NCBI RefSeq assembly: GCF_036699995.1
Contig: NZ_CP144906.1
Coordinates: 992,001-1,056,000, forward strand
Direction: 5' to 3'
Source: Clostridium beijerinckii
GTDB taxonomy: Bacteria; Bacillota; Clostridia; Clostridiales; Clostridiaceae
DNA: 64,000 nt
Numbering within the stretch: position 1 is the first letter of the stretch; each line of letters starts with the position of its first letter. Shown in pieces: positions 18,246 to 26,969 of this stretch. The notes below the pieces were generated by a model, which was not told where the DNA came from, ran no database searches, and saw only the letters and a program-made list of their open reading frames with translations. The position numbers and the translations under genes were made by a program.

Positions 18246-20090
18246 ATGGGAAAGATTATAGGAATTGATTTAGGAACTACAAATTCATGTGTAGCAGTTA
18301 TGGAAGGTGGAGAACCAACAGTTATAGCAAACTCAGAAGGTGCTAGAACTACTCCTTCAGTAGTATCATTCCAAGCAAATGGAGAAAGATTAGTTGGTCA
18401 AGTAGCTAAAAGACAAGCAATTACTAATCCAGATAAAACAGTTATTTCAATAAAAAGACATATGGGAACTGGATATAAAGTTGATATAGATGGAAAACAA
18501 TATTCACCACAAGAAATTTCTGCTATGGTTTTACAAAAAATAAAAGCAGATGCAGAAGCTTACTTAGGTGAAACAGTAACTCAAGCAGTTATTACTGTAC
18601 CAGCTTACTTCAATGATAGCCAAAGACAAGCAACTAAGGATGCTGGTAAGATTGCAGGGCTTGAAGTATTAAGAATAATCAACGAACCAACAGCAGCATC
18701 ATTAGCTTATGGTTTAGATAAAACAGATTCAGCTCACAAAATCCTAGTTTATGACTTAGGTGGTGGTACTTTTGACGTATCTATTCTAGATCTTGGAGAT
18801 GGAGTATTCGAAGTATTATCAACTAACGGTGATACAAAGCTTGGTGGAGATGACTTTGATGAAAAGATAATGAAATATATTGCAGATGAGTTTAAAGCTT
18901 CAAATGGAATTGACTTAATGCAAGATAAAATGGCAGTTCAAAGATTAAAAGAAGCTGCTGAAAAGGCAAAAATTGAATTATCAGCATCTCAACAAACAAA
19001 CATTAATTTACCATTTATTACTGCTGATGCAACAGGTCCAAAGCATATAGATTTAACATTAAGCAGAGCTAAGTTTAATGAAATTACTCATGACTTAGTT
19101 GAAAGAAGTATTGAGCCTATGAGAAAGGCATTAGCTGATGCTAAACTTTCATTAAATGATATAGATAAAATAATCTTAGTTGGTGGTTCAACAAGAATTC
19201 CAGCAGTAGTAGAAGCTGTTAAGAACTTTACAGGAAAAGAACCATCTAAGGGAGTTAACCCAGATGAATGTGTTGCAGTTGGTGCAGCTATTCAAGCAGG
19301 TGTATTAACTGGTGAAGTTAAGGACGTAGTATTACTTGATGTTACTCCATTAACACTTGGAATTGAAACAGCAGGTGGTATAGCTACTCCATTAATCGAA
19401 AGAAATACAACTATTCCAACTAAGAAGAGTCAAGTATTCTCAACAGCTGCAGATAACCAAACATCAGTTGAAATTAATGTAGTTCAAGGTGAAAGACAAA
19501 TGGCTATGGATAACAAGTCACTTGGACAATTCACATTATCAGGTATAGCTCCAGCACCAAGAGGAATTCCTCAAATCGAAGTTACATTTGATATAGATGC
19601 TAACGGTATTGTTAAAGTATCTGCATTAGATAAAGGAACTGGTAAAGAAGCAAATATCACAATTACTGCTTCAACTAACTTAAGTGATGATGAAGTAGAT
19701 AAAGCTGTAAAAGAAGCAGAAAAATTTGCTGAAGAAGATAAGAAGAGAAAAGAAAAAGTTGAAGCTGTAAATAACGCAGACCAAACTATATATCAAATAG
19801 AAAAGACTTTAAATGAAGTTGGAGATAAAGCTACTGAGGATGAAAAGGCAGCAGTAAGAGCTAAAATTGAAGATCTTAAGAAAGTTAAAGATGGAGATGA
19901 TGTAGAAGCTATTAAAGCTGCAATCGAAGCAGTAAATCAATCATTCTATCCAATAGCTACAAAGATGTATCAACAAGCTGGTGGAGCTGAAGGAGCAGCT
20001 GATCCAAATGCAGCAGCTGGAGGAGCTCAAAGTGCACCACATGATGATAATGTAGTAGATGCTGATTTCAAAGTAGATGAAGATAAATAA
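18246..20090 (+). CDS. dnaK: Chaperone DnaK (Hsp70)
   Basis: A 614-residue Hsp70. The nucleotide-binding domain starts [18 protein letters not shown] and has [14 protein letters not shown] and [11 protein letters not shown]; the substrate domain follows the [11 protein letters not shown] linker; a Gly/Ala-rich tail ends in acidic residues ([12 protein letters not shown]). As in other Gram-positives, the extra loop of Gram-negative DnaK in the N-terminal domain is absent. AGGAGG lies 9 bases before the ATG. Codon use is more biased than in neighbours, as expected for an abundant protein. Confidence 0.99.
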   Translation: MGKIIGIDLGTTNSCVAVMEGGEPTVIANSEGARTTPSVVSFQANGERLVGQVAKRQAITNPDKTVISIKRHMGTGYKVDIDGKQYSPQEISAMVLQKIKADAEAYLGETVTQAVITVPAYFNDSQRQATKDAGKIAGLEVLRIINEPTAASLAYGLDKTDSAHKILVYDLGGGTFDVSILDLGDGVFEVLSTNGDTKLGGDDFDEKIMKYIADEFKASNGIDLMQDKMAVQRLKEAAEKAKIELSASQQTNINLPFITADATGPKHIDLTLSRAKFNEITHDLVERSIEPMRKALADAKLSLNDIDKIILVGGSTRIPAVVEAVKNFTGKEPSKGVNPDECVAVGAAIQAGVLTGEVKDVVLLDVTPLTLGIETAGGIATPLIERNTTIPTKKSQVFSTAADNQTSVEINVVQGERQMAMDNKSLGQFTLSGIAPAPRGIPQIEVTFDIDANGIVKVSALDKGTGKEANITITASTNLSDDEVDKAVKEAEKFAEEDKKRKEKVEAVNNADQTIYQIEKTLNEVGDKATEDEKAAVRAKIEDLKKVKDGDDVEAIKAAIEAVNQSFYPIATKMYQQAGGAEGAADPNAAAGGAQSAPHDDNVVDADFKVDEDK

Positions 20091-20138
20091 GATATAAATT
20101 AGTTGTACTAAACTACAGTTATCTAATATAATAGGATA

Positions 20139-20165
20139 GGGAAGGCAAGATCGTCTTCCCTTTTC
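20139..20165 (+). terminator. Hairpin with T-run between dnaK and dnaJ
   Basis: GGGAAGGC (20139-20146) pairs with GTCTTCCC (20153-20160), including one G-T pair, around a 6-base loop, followed by TTTT. It looks like an intrinsic terminator inside the heat-shock operon and may reduce dnaJ expression relative to dnaK, or act as a processing stop. Confidence 0.75.
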
Positions 20166-20200
20166 TACAGTAAATAAAACTAGGTGGTGAATTTAAACGA

Positions 20201-21334
20201 ATGGCAAATAAAGACTATTATGAATTGCTTGGACTTCAAAAGGGTGCAAGTGATGATGAAATAAAAAGAGCCTTTAGAAAATTAGCTGTAAAATATCATC
20301 CGGATAGAAATCAAGGAAATGCTGAGGCAGAAGAAAAGTTTAAAGAGATAAATGAAGCTTATCAAGTACTTTCAGATCCAGAAAAGAAAGCTAGATATGA
20401 TCAGTTTGGATCAGCTGCTTTTGATGGTAGTGGTGGCTTCGGAGGAGGCGGCTTTGGCGGCTTTGATGGATTTGATATGGGCGGCTTTGGAGATATTTTT
20501 GAATCATTCTTCGGAGGCGGAGGATCAAGTTCTAGAAGAAGAAATGGTCCAGTAAGAGGAAATGATATTGAGTATACAATAACGTTAACTTTTGAAGAAG
20601 CTGTTTTTGGAGTAGAGAAAGAAATTTCTGTTACTAGAAATGAAAATTGTGAACATTGTCACGGAAGTGGAGCAGAACCTGGAACTAATGCTAAGACTTG
20701 TCCAACTTGTAGCGGATCAGGTCAAGTAAGAGTTCAAAGACAAACTCCTCTTGGAAGTTTTGTATCAACGTCTACATGTGATACTTGTAGAGGTACTGGT
20801 AAAATTATTGAAAAGCCATGTTCAGAGTGTAGAGGAAAAGGTAGTGTTAGAAAAACAAGAAAGATAAAAGTTAACATACCAGCAGGTGTAGATACAGGAA
20901 ATGTAATGCCTTTAAGAGGACAAGGAGAACATGGATTAAGAGGTGGAAGCCCTGGAGACTTGTATGTAAGAATTAATGTTACTCCATCAAAGGTGTTTAC
21001 AAGAAAAGGAAACGATGTTTATATAGATGCTCATATCTCTATGCCTAAAGCAGCATTAGGTACAGAAATAACTGTAGCTACAGTTGATGGAAATGTTAAA
21101 TATACTGTTCCACCAGGTACACAATCAGGAACTATGTTTAGATTAAAAGGCAAGGGAATACAAAGAGTTAATTCAAACGGAAAAGGGGATCAATACGTAA
21201 AAGTTATTGTTGATATTCCTAAAACATTAAATAAGGAACAGAAAGAAGCATTATATGATTTTATGAGAGCATCTGGTGAAGAATTTGATGAAGCAAATGT
21301 TCCTAAGAAGAAATTATTTGGAAAAAATAAATAA
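20201..21334 (+). CDS. dnaJ: Chaperone DnaJ (Hsp40, type I)
   Basis: A 377-residue cochaperone that delivers substrates to DnaK and stimulates its ATPase. Domains in order: J domain with the YHPD motif (about 31-34); a Gly/Phe-rich linker (76-115); four zinc-binding CxxCxGxG repeats ([32 protein letters not shown]; about 149-212); then two C-terminal beta domains. AGGTGGTGA (20182-20190) precedes the ATG. A strong terminator follows, which closes the operon. In many clostridia prmA comes next; here other genes intervene. Confidence 0.98.
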   Translation: MANKDYYELLGLQKGASDDEIKRAFRKLAVKYHPDRNQGNAEAEEKFKEINEAYQVLSDPEKKARYDQFGSAAFDGSGGFGGGGFGGFDGFDMGGFGDIFESFFGGGGSSSRRRNGPVRGNDIEYTITLTFEEAVFGVEKEISVTRNENCEHCHGSGAEPGTNAKTCPTCSGSGQVRVQRQTPLGSFVSTSTCDTCRGTGKIIEKPCSECRGKGSVRKTRKIKVNIPAGVDTGNVMPLRGQGEHGLRGGSPGDLYVRINVTPSKVFTRKGNDVYIDAHISMPKAALGTEITVATVDGNVKYTVPPGTQSGTMFRLKGKGIQRVNSNGKGDQYVKVIVDIPKTLNKEQKEALYDFMRASGEEFDEANVPKKKLFGKNK

Positions 21335-21343
21335 AAATATATT

Positions 21344-21401
21344 AAAGAAACTATTTGGATAATGTCTATAAATTAGCATTATTTCGATAGTTTCTTTTTT
21401 A
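21344..21401 (+). terminator. Terminator after dnaJ
   Basis: AAAGAAACTAT (21344-21354) pairs perfectly with ATAGTTTCTTT (21387-21397); inside, ATAATG pairs with CATTAT. A T-run follows. Confidence 0.85.
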
Positions 21402-21420
21402 GATAAAAATTCCCCGACAA

Positions 21421-21461
21421 AACCTATAGTTATAGTCATATTTCAAATTATAGGTTATAAT
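21421..21461 (+). promoter_or_regulatory. Dyad overlapping a -10 box upstream of the siroheme reductase
   Basis: AACCTATA (21421-21428) and TATAGGTT (21449-21456) form an 8-bp inverted repeat with 20 bases between the arms. The right arm shares its last base with TATAAT (21456-21461). This geometry would let a repressor cover the promoter. The -35 box is poor (TAGTCA at 21433). Confidence 0.45.
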
Positions 21462-21494
21462 ATATTAAAATAATTATATTTAGGAGGAGAAAAA

Positions 21495-23045
21495 GTGAAG
21501 GAATTGAAGGAAAAATTATTAATAGAAATAGAAGAGTTTAGAGAATTAGGCAATAAGTTTTTATCTGGTGAAGTATCTATTATGGATTTTAAAAAAGTTT
21601 CTGGGGGAATGGGGGTATACTCAGAACGTAATAAAAAAGAATTCATGATAAGACTAAGAATTCCTTCAGGAATTAGCAGCTTTGAGAATATGAATTGGCT
21701 ATGTGATATAGCTGATAAATATAATTTAGATAAATTTCATTTAACTACAAGAGAAGCAGTGCAGTATCATAATTTAACGATAGACCAGGTTTGTGGAATA
21801 ATGAAGGATGGTATAGATAATGATATATATTCTAGAGGAGGCGGCGGAAACTTTCCAAGAAATGTAGCTATGTCTCCACTATCAGGTGTAGATAAAGATG
21901 AAGCGTTTGATGTGACACCATATGCATTAGCTGTAAATAAACATTTTTTAAGCAAAATAACATCATACAAATTTCCAAGAAAGTTTAAAGTATCTTTTTC
22001 AAGCAGCGACTCAGATCAGGGGCATTGTAATGTAGCCGATTTAGGGTTTTTAGCAACAATTAAAGATAATGAAAAGTATTTTAGAGTTTTTATGGGAGGC
22101 GGAATTGGAAGAAATCCTCAGGTTGCAGTTGAATATGATGAGCTTATAAAACCAAGTGAAGTTTTATATCATGTAGAAGCTATGACAAGTTTATTCGTAA
22201 AAGAAGGTAACTATGAAGATAGAAATAAAGCTCGTATAAGATATATATTAGAGAGAATGGGCAAGGAAAAATTCATAGAAACATATAAGGAACATTTAAA
22301 AGATGTGTTAGATAATAATGAATTAGATTTATTTGTAGAATCTAAGGAAATTACTAAAGAAGGTAAAGAAATTGAGCTAACCCATTCAAGATTATATTCA
22401 CAAAAACAAAAAGGATTATACAGTGTGTATTTCCATCCAATTGGCGGACAAATTTCTGTTAAGACATTAAGAGAAATTTTAGATAAATTAAAAGCAGTAA
22501 AAGACTTAGAAATAAGACTTACCATGACAGAAGGTTTATATTTTAGAAACTTAAATGGTGATGAAGCTAAAGAACTTTTAAATGTAACACAAAATATTGG
22601 AGGAGAAACAGCTCTTCAGCAAAGTGTATCATGTATTGGAGTGCCAATATGTCAAGTTGGAATTTTAGAGAGTCAAAAAATGCTTAACAATATAATTAAT
22701 TACTTTGCAGAAAAAGGTTATAATAAAGATATACTTCCAAGAGTTCATATATCAGGATGTGGAAATTCATGTGCAGTTCATGAAGTCGTTGGTATCGGAC
22801 TTACAGGAAAACGTAAAAAAGTTGGAGATGCTGTTGAAGATGTATTTGAATTACATATTAATGGATCATTTGAAACAGGAAATGCAAGGCTCGGAAAAGT
22901 TTATGGTGACTTACTTGCTAGTGAAATACCAGAGTTTTTATATGAATTATCATTATATATAGAGAATAAAAATATGAATTTTTATGAGTTCGTAGAAAAT
23001 AACGGGGATGAACTATTAAAAATAATAGAGAAATATAAAAAATAA
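21495..23045 (+). CDS. Siroheme sulfite/nitrite reductase, single subunit
   Basis: A 516-residue member of the assimilatory nitrite/sulfite reductase family, which carries out a six-electron reduction with siroheme coupled to a [4Fe-4S] cluster. The cluster cysteines are Cys380 and Cys386 (SCIGVPIC) and Cys422 and Cys426 (GCGNSC). Two ferredoxin-like half-domains flank the core, and there is no flavodoxin or FAD domain, so electrons probably come from ferredoxin. The sequence does not separate nitrite from sulfite as substrate. GTG 21495 follows AGGAGG. It is a single-gene unit, with its own promoter region and terminator, inserted between dnaJ and trmB. Confidence 0.85.
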   Translation: MKELKEKLLIEIEEFRELGNKFLSGEVSIMDFKKVSGGMGVYSERNKKEFMIRLRIPSGISSFENMNWLCDIADKYNLDKFHLTTREAVQYHNLTIDQVCGIMKDGIDNDIYSRGGGGNFPRNVAMSPLSGVDKDEAFDVTPYALAVNKHFLSKITSYKFPRKFKVSFSSSDSDQGHCNVADLGFLATIKDNEKYFRVFMGGGIGRNPQVAVEYDELIKPSEVLYHVEAMTSLFVKEGNYEDRNKARIRYILERMGKEKFIETYKEHLKDVLDNNELDLFVESKEITKEGKEIELTHSRLYSQKQKGLYSVYFHPIGGQISVKTLREILDKLKAVKDLEIRLTMTEGLYFRNLNGDEAKELLNVTQNIGGETALQQSVSCIGVPICQVGILESQKMLNNIINYFAEKGYNKDILPRVHISGCGNSCAVHEVVGIGLTGKRKKVGDAVEDVFELHINGSFETGNARLGKVYGDLLASEIPEFLYELSLYIENKNMNFYEFVENNGDELLKIIEKYKK

Positions 23046-23066
23046 GTCATAATATACAGAAGTTAA

Positions 23067-23107
23067 AATAGTACATTCTCTTAAGTAGGAGATGTACTAT
23101 TTTTTAT
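23067..23107 (+). terminator. Terminator after the siroheme reductase
   Basis: AATAGTACA (23067-23075) pairs with TGTACTATT (23093-23101), and CTC with GAG beneath it with one bulged base. A T-run follows. Confidence 0.85.
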
Positions 23108-23463
23108 ATTTAATAATAATAGAGGGGATAAGTATTAAATCAGATGAATTTTTAGATAAACAATTTAGGGGGCAAGAATTTTTAATTAGTATTAAGAAAG
23201 TATAAAAATACTTTGAGATAAAAGATTCAGCACAGATATTTGAGTAATTTGCAATACCTGTATATTTTTGAGATAAAAATTGCAATAATAATTTTTATAG
23301 GTATAATTATTATGAAGGATATGGCCGATTAATAAAATAATAAGACGGTATGAGAGTCTTGTTTATATAATATTGTGTCGATAAGTTCAATTTAATGATC
23401 TAAAAAACTTAATGGCAGTGAAGTGCTATTTTTAAAAGCTTATAAAAGATGGAGTGAACTAAC
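23108..23463 (+). other. Intergenic region before trmB
   Basis: About 355 AT-rich bases with no gene I can support. A small inverted repeat (AAGAC...GTCTT, about 23342-23360) is followed by TATAAT-like sequence, which may be promoter material for trmB. A 62-codon minus-strand frame here has no coding character. Confidence 0.4.
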
Positions 23464-24123
23464 ATGAGAATGAGAAAAAAACCGTGGGCAAGACCTGAGC
23501 TTGAAGGTTGCGATTTTTTTGTTATAAATCCGAAAGAATATAAAGGCAAGTGGAAAGAATTTTTCGGTAATGATAAACCAATATATCTAGAACTTGGATG
23601 TGGGAAGGGAACTTTTATGGCAGTTCATGCCTCCGAGAATCCAGATATAAATTATATTGCAATTGACATAAAGGATGAGGTATTAGGATTAGCAAAAAGA
23701 AATATAGAAAAGGCTTATGAAGAAAAAAATAGGGAGACTGATAATGTAAAATTAATGGCTCAAGAGATAGGACTTATCAGTGAAATCTTAAGTAAAGAAG
23801 ATGTTGTAAGTAGAATATACATAAATTTTTGTAATCCGTGGCCAAAGGAAAAGCATAAAAAGAGAAGATTAACACATATGAGGCAGCTTGAACAGTATAA
23901 AACATTTTTAAAGAGTCAAGGTGAAATTTATTTTAAAACTGACGATGATGAATTATTTGAGGAATCGCTTGAATATTTTAATGAAGCAGGGTTTAGAATT
24001 AAATATATAACATATGATCTTCACAATAGTGATGTTCAAGGAAATGTTCAGACTGAGCATGAAAAAATGTTTAGTGAACAAGGAATAAAAATAAAATTTT
24101 TGATTGCCATGAAAGACAATTAG
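23464..24123 (+). CDS. trmB: tRNA (guanine-N7)-methyltransferase TrmB
   Basis: A 219-residue SAM-dependent enzyme that makes m7G46 in the tRNA variable loop. The SAM-binding motif [12 protein letters not shown] (about residues 41-52), the acidic motif IAIDIKDE and the substrate motif [17 protein letters not shown] are typical. GGAG upstream supports ATG 23464. It has no operon partner: an untranslated region precedes it and the repeat region follows directly after its stop. Confidence 0.95.
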   Translation: MRMRKKPWARPELEGCDFFVINPKEYKGKWKEFFGNDKPIYLELGCGKGTFMAVHASENPDINYIAIDIKDEVLGLAKRNIEKAYEEKNRETDNVKLMAQEIGLISEILSKEDVVSRIYINFCNPWPKEKHKKRRLTHMRQLEQYKTFLKSQGEIYFKTDDDELFEESLEYFNEAGFRIKYITYDLHNSDVQGNVQTEHEKMFSEQGIKIKFLIAMKDN

Positions 24124-24137
24124 ATTTATAATGGCCA

Positions 24138-24248
24138 GAATTTAAGAATTTAAGAATTTAAGAATTTAAGAATTTAAGAATTTAAGAATTTAAGAATTTA
24201 AGAATTTAAGAATTTAAGAATTTAAGAATTTAAGAATTTAAGAATTTA
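24138..24248 (+). repeat. Octanucleotide tandem array (GAATTTAA, about 14 copies)
   Basis: Thirteen full copies and one partial copy of the 8-base unit GAATTTAA with no visible substitution, starting 14 bases after the trmB stop codon. Perfect identity suggests recent expansion by slippage. Copy number is likely to vary between strains. No open frame or known protein site covers it. Confidence 0.98.
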
Positions 24249-24330
24249 CCCGACCCACATGCGTTCGCGGGGTAAGTTCGAGGAACCAAATACAAGATTT
24301 GGAGCATCACTTTTGGACTTTCACTTAAGA
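24249..24330 (+). repeat. Structured intergenic block, copy A
   Basis: A patch of higher GC than its surroundings. It contains two small hairpins: TTACCC...GGGTAA around 24246-24275, and CCAAAT-ACAAG-ATTTGG around 24285-24302. It shares CCGAC..ACATGCGTTC and scattered later words with a block at 24760-24876, so both look like diverged copies of one element. Its identity is unknown. Confidence 0.55.
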
Positions 24331-24361
24331 ATTTAAACATATGAAAAGATACGCACATATG

Positions 24362-24513
24362 AAAAAAGTGCGAAGCACAATTAGGATCAATTCACCTATA
24401 AAAAAGTGCGAAGCACAATTAAGATCGGTTCGCCTATGAAAAAGTGCGAAGCACAATTAAAATCAATTCACATATGAAAAAGTGTGAAGCAAAGTTAAGA
24501 TCTTCTAAGCACA
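24362..24513 (+). repeat. 38-bp tandem repeat, four copies
   Basis: Four units with an exact 38-base period (24362, 24400, 24438, 24476). Each has a core AAAAAGTGCGAAGCACAATT in which GTGC-GAA-GCAC forms a small perfect hairpin; the last copy is degraded (GTGTGAAGCA). The right halves (GATCAATTCACCTAT and variants) drift. There are no unique spacers and no cas genes, so this is not a CRISPR array. Confidence 0.9.
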
Positions 24514-24759
24514 ATAAGGGACTTACTGGTCACAATTGAGAAGTTTAATATTTTGAAATTTAAATATAAAACTAGATATAAATAAAAATATTTTAAAATA
24601 TATAAATTTAACTAGATATATATGTAAGTAGTTAAATAGAAATCTATGTAAATAGTTAACTATATAAATATATATCAATGTTAAATATATAAATATGTAA
24701 ATATTTATAGTTATTATGCGGGTTACAGACATGTAATATAAACATAATACTAAAGGGAA
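24514..24759 (+). other. Very AT-rich, low-complexity intergenic stretch
   Basis: Almost only A and T, with many short words such as ACTAGATATA, TAAATATATA and TAGTTAA repeated irregularly. A 69-codon minus-strand frame crosses it, but its composition (Ile/Tyr/Phe/Leu only) is that of random AT sequence. I see no gene. Confidence 0.6.
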
Positions 24760-24876
24760 TCCGACTTACATGCGTTCACTTGGTGCTCACAGAGTAAGCG
24801 ATCATCATCAAATCATAAATGCCCAAAGGGAAGGCTGGAAGAGTGAAATAACAGATTTCGATTCTCACTTATACTT
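24760..24876 (+). repeat. Structured intergenic block, copy B
   Basis: The second, more diverged copy of the block at 24249. It shares CCGAC..ACATGCGTTC at its left end, then GTAAG, AATCATAAAT (compare AACCAAAT), AGATTT and TCACTT in the same order. It ends about 170 bases before prmA. Confidence 0.5.
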
Positions 24877-25045
24877 ATTGTAAGGGGTATATATAATAAC
24901 TTGAAAGAAATAAAATTAAATAGTTAACAAAGAGCAATTGTAGGAAAAAAATTTATGGAATTTAAAAATATTTTCAATACATTTAAAAAAATGTATTCCT
25001 AAATTGCAAACTGTTACTGAAACTGAATTAGAAAGGTTGATAAAC

Positions 25046-25990
25046 ATGGATGGAATATGGATTGAAGTTAGTGTAATAACAAAGAGCGAGGCATTAGAGC
25101 CTATATCAGGAATATTTTATGGATTAAATTGTCCTAATGTTGCAATAGAAGATCCGGAGGATTTACTTTCAAGAGATCAAGGACCATTAACTTGGGATTT
25201 TGCAGATATAAATATCTTAGAACATAAAGGAAATGCAGCTGTAGTTAAAGCTTATTTTTCTCAAGATGATAAGATTGAAGAGATTGTTGAATATGTTAAG
25301 GAAAAACTTTCTGAACTTAAAGAATTTGGAATAGATATTGGTGAAGGTACAGTAGAAGCTAAAAAGATGCACGAAGAGGACTGGGCTAATAATTGGAAGC
25401 AATATTATAAACCAGTTAAAATAACAGATAAGATTGTTGTTAAACCAATTTGGGAAGACTATGAAAAAAATGATGAGGAACTAATTATAGAGTTGGATCC
25501 AGGAATGGCATTTGGAACTGGAACTCATGAAACTACAAGAATGTGTATTCAAGCCTTAGATAAGTATGTAAAGCCTGATACAACAGTATTTGACGTAGGA
25601 TGTGGATCAGGAATACTTGCTATTGCTGCTGCAAAGCTTGGAGCTAAACATGTTGTTGGTGTTGACCTAGATCCTGTTGCTGTTGATTCTTCCAAAGAAA
25701 ATATAAGCTTTAACAATTTGAATAATATTGAAGTATTAGAAGGAAATCTTTTAGATGTAGTTGATGGAAAAGCTGATATAGTAGTTGCGAATATAATAGC
25801 AGAAATTATTTGCGTACTAACCGAGGATGTTAAAAAGGCTCTAAATGAAGGTGGATTATTTATAACTTCAGGTATAATTCACGATAGGGTAGATATGGTT
25901 ACAGAAAAGTTTGCTGAATGTGGTTTTGAAGTGATTGAAATAAATAAAGATGGAGAATGGAACTGTATAGTTGCAAAAGCAATTAATTAG
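25046..25990 (+). CDS. prmA: Ribosomal protein L11 methyltransferase PrmA
   Basis: A 314-residue SAM-dependent enzyme that trimethylates ribosomal protein L11. The N-terminal substrate domain is followed by [13 protein letters not shown] and the SAM motif [20 protein letters not shown] (about residues 184-203), with VANIIAEII as the later N-I-x-A motif. The frame is open from 25004, but ATG 25046 with AAAGG (25032-25036) gives the family length. In clostridia prmA normally follows dnaJ; here it heads prmA-rsmE-mtaB on its own. Confidence 0.95.
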   Translation: MDGIWIEVSVITKSEALEPISGIFYGLNCPNVAIEDPEDLLSRDQGPLTWDFADINILEHKGNAAVVKAYFSQDDKIEEIVEYVKEKLSELKEFGIDIGEGTVEAKKMHEEDWANNWKQYYKPVKITDKIVVKPIWEDYEKNDEELIIELDPGMAFGTGTHETTRMCIQALDKYVKPDTTVFDVGCGSGILAIAAAKLGAKHVVGVDLDPVAVDSSKENISFNNLNNIEVLEGNLLDVVDGKADIVVANIIAEIICVLTEDVKKALNEGGLFITSGIIHDRVDMVTEKFAECGFEVIEINKDGEWNCIVAKAIN

Positions 25991-26059
25991 TATGAGTATA
26001 AATATAGATATTTGTAATGCAAATTTTGGTTGACGGTTTAAAAATGTAATTATGAAAGT

Positions 26060-26188
26060 AATGCACAATGTACAATTCGCAATGCACAGTTTAGGAGAAA
26101 TCTCTAAGGGATTTTTAGAAAATATATAGTTGATATAGCGTAATCAACTATCATTTAATTGTGCATTGAGGATTGTGAACTGTGAATT
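26060..26188. repeat. MITE-like palindromic element between prmA and rsmE
   Basis: The two 32-base ends (26060-26091 and 26157-26188) are imperfect inverted repeats, 25 of 32 positions matching, each built from AATGCACA/AATTCACA-like words. Inside is a second dyad, AGTTGAT...ATCAACT, around 26128-26149. The whole 129-base element could fold into one hairpin. It ends 13 bases before the rsmE start codon. It encodes no protein, so any mobility would need a transposase supplied elsewhere. Confidence 0.65.
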
Positions 26189-26201
26189 AGATAGGAGTCG
26201 T

Positions 26202-26969
26202 ATGCATAAGTTTTTTATTGAACCCCAAAATATTACGGAAACTGAAGGAAGGATACTTGGAGATGATGTAAAACATATTTACAAAGTTTTAAGGTTATCT
26301 GAAGGAGAAGAAGTAGTAATAAATAATTGTAAAGGTAAGGAATACTTAGGAGAAATAAAAACTATAACTAAGAGTGAAGTTATAGTTAACATAATTAAAA
26401 ATTTAGATATAAACAATGAAAGTAAAGTTAAAGTTCATCTGTTTCAGGGACTACCAAAAGGTCAGAAAATGGATTTAATAGTGCAAAAGGGAACGGAACT
26501 TGGAGTATCTGAATTTATTCCTACGATAACAGGGAGAGTAGATGTTAAGCTTAAAGGAGAATTTAAAAAGCTTGATAGGCTAAATAGAATTGCTCTTGAG
26601 GCATGCAAACAATCAAAAAGAAGTGTAATTCCTCAAGTTAAAGAGGTTATAGATTTTAATGAGGCAATAAATGAATTAAAAAAGATGGATTTGATTATTG
26701 TACCTTATGAAAATGCAGAAGATTTTGGAATTAAAACTCTTGTGAGAAAATTAGAGAGAGATAATATAGATTTAGATACTATAAATAATGTTGGAATATT
26801 GATAGGACCTGAAGGCGGATTTGAAGAATCGGAAATTGATACTTTAAAAGAACAAGGTGCCTATATAGTGACTCTTGGAAATAGAATATTACGTACAGAG
26901 ACGGCTGGATTTACAGCTACGGCATTAATTCAATATGAATTAGGAGATTTAGGAGGAAAGCTATCATAA
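26202..26969 (+). CDS. rsmE: 16S rRNA (uracil1498-N3)-methyltransferase RsmE
   Basis: A 255-residue SPOUT-family methyltransferase that makes m3U1498 in 16S rRNA. The N-terminal PUA-like domain (MHKFFIEPQNI...DDVKHIYKVLRL) and the C-terminal SPOUT knot with IGPEGGFEESEID and LGNRILRTETA are clear. An upstream in-frame TTG at 26166 falls in the palindromic element; ATG 26202 with AGGAG (26193-26197) is the true start. Its stop TAA overlaps the ATG of mtaB by one base, so the two are probably translationally coupled. Confidence 0.95.
   Translation: MHKFFIEPQNITETEGRILGDDVKHIYKVLRLSEGEEVVINNCKGKEYLGEIKTITKSEVIVNIIKNLDINNESKVKVHLFQGLPKGQKMDLIVQKGTELGVSEFIPTITGRVDVKLKGEFKKLDRLNRIALEACKQSKRSVIPQVKEVIDFNEAINELKKMDLIIVPYENAEDFGIKTLVRKLERDNIDLDTINNVGILIGPEGGFEESEIDTLKEQGAYIVTLGNRILRTETAGFTATALIQYELGDLGGKLS

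Noticed and set aside
22705..22962. 85-codon plus-strand frame
   Set aside because: Alternative frame inside the siroheme reductase gene, covering its cluster-binding cysteines.
24362..24513. Regularly spaced repeats as a CRISPR array
   Set aside because: The period is a full 38-bp unit with related sequence throughout, so there are no unique spacers; only four decaying copies; no cas genes nearby.
24523..24732. 69-codon minus-strand frame in the repeat region
   Set aside because: Built of Ile/Tyr/Phe/Leu from pure AT sequence; no ribosome binding site.
26060..26188. Complete insertion sequence
   Set aside because: Only 129 bases, no transposase frame; at most a non-autonomous element.
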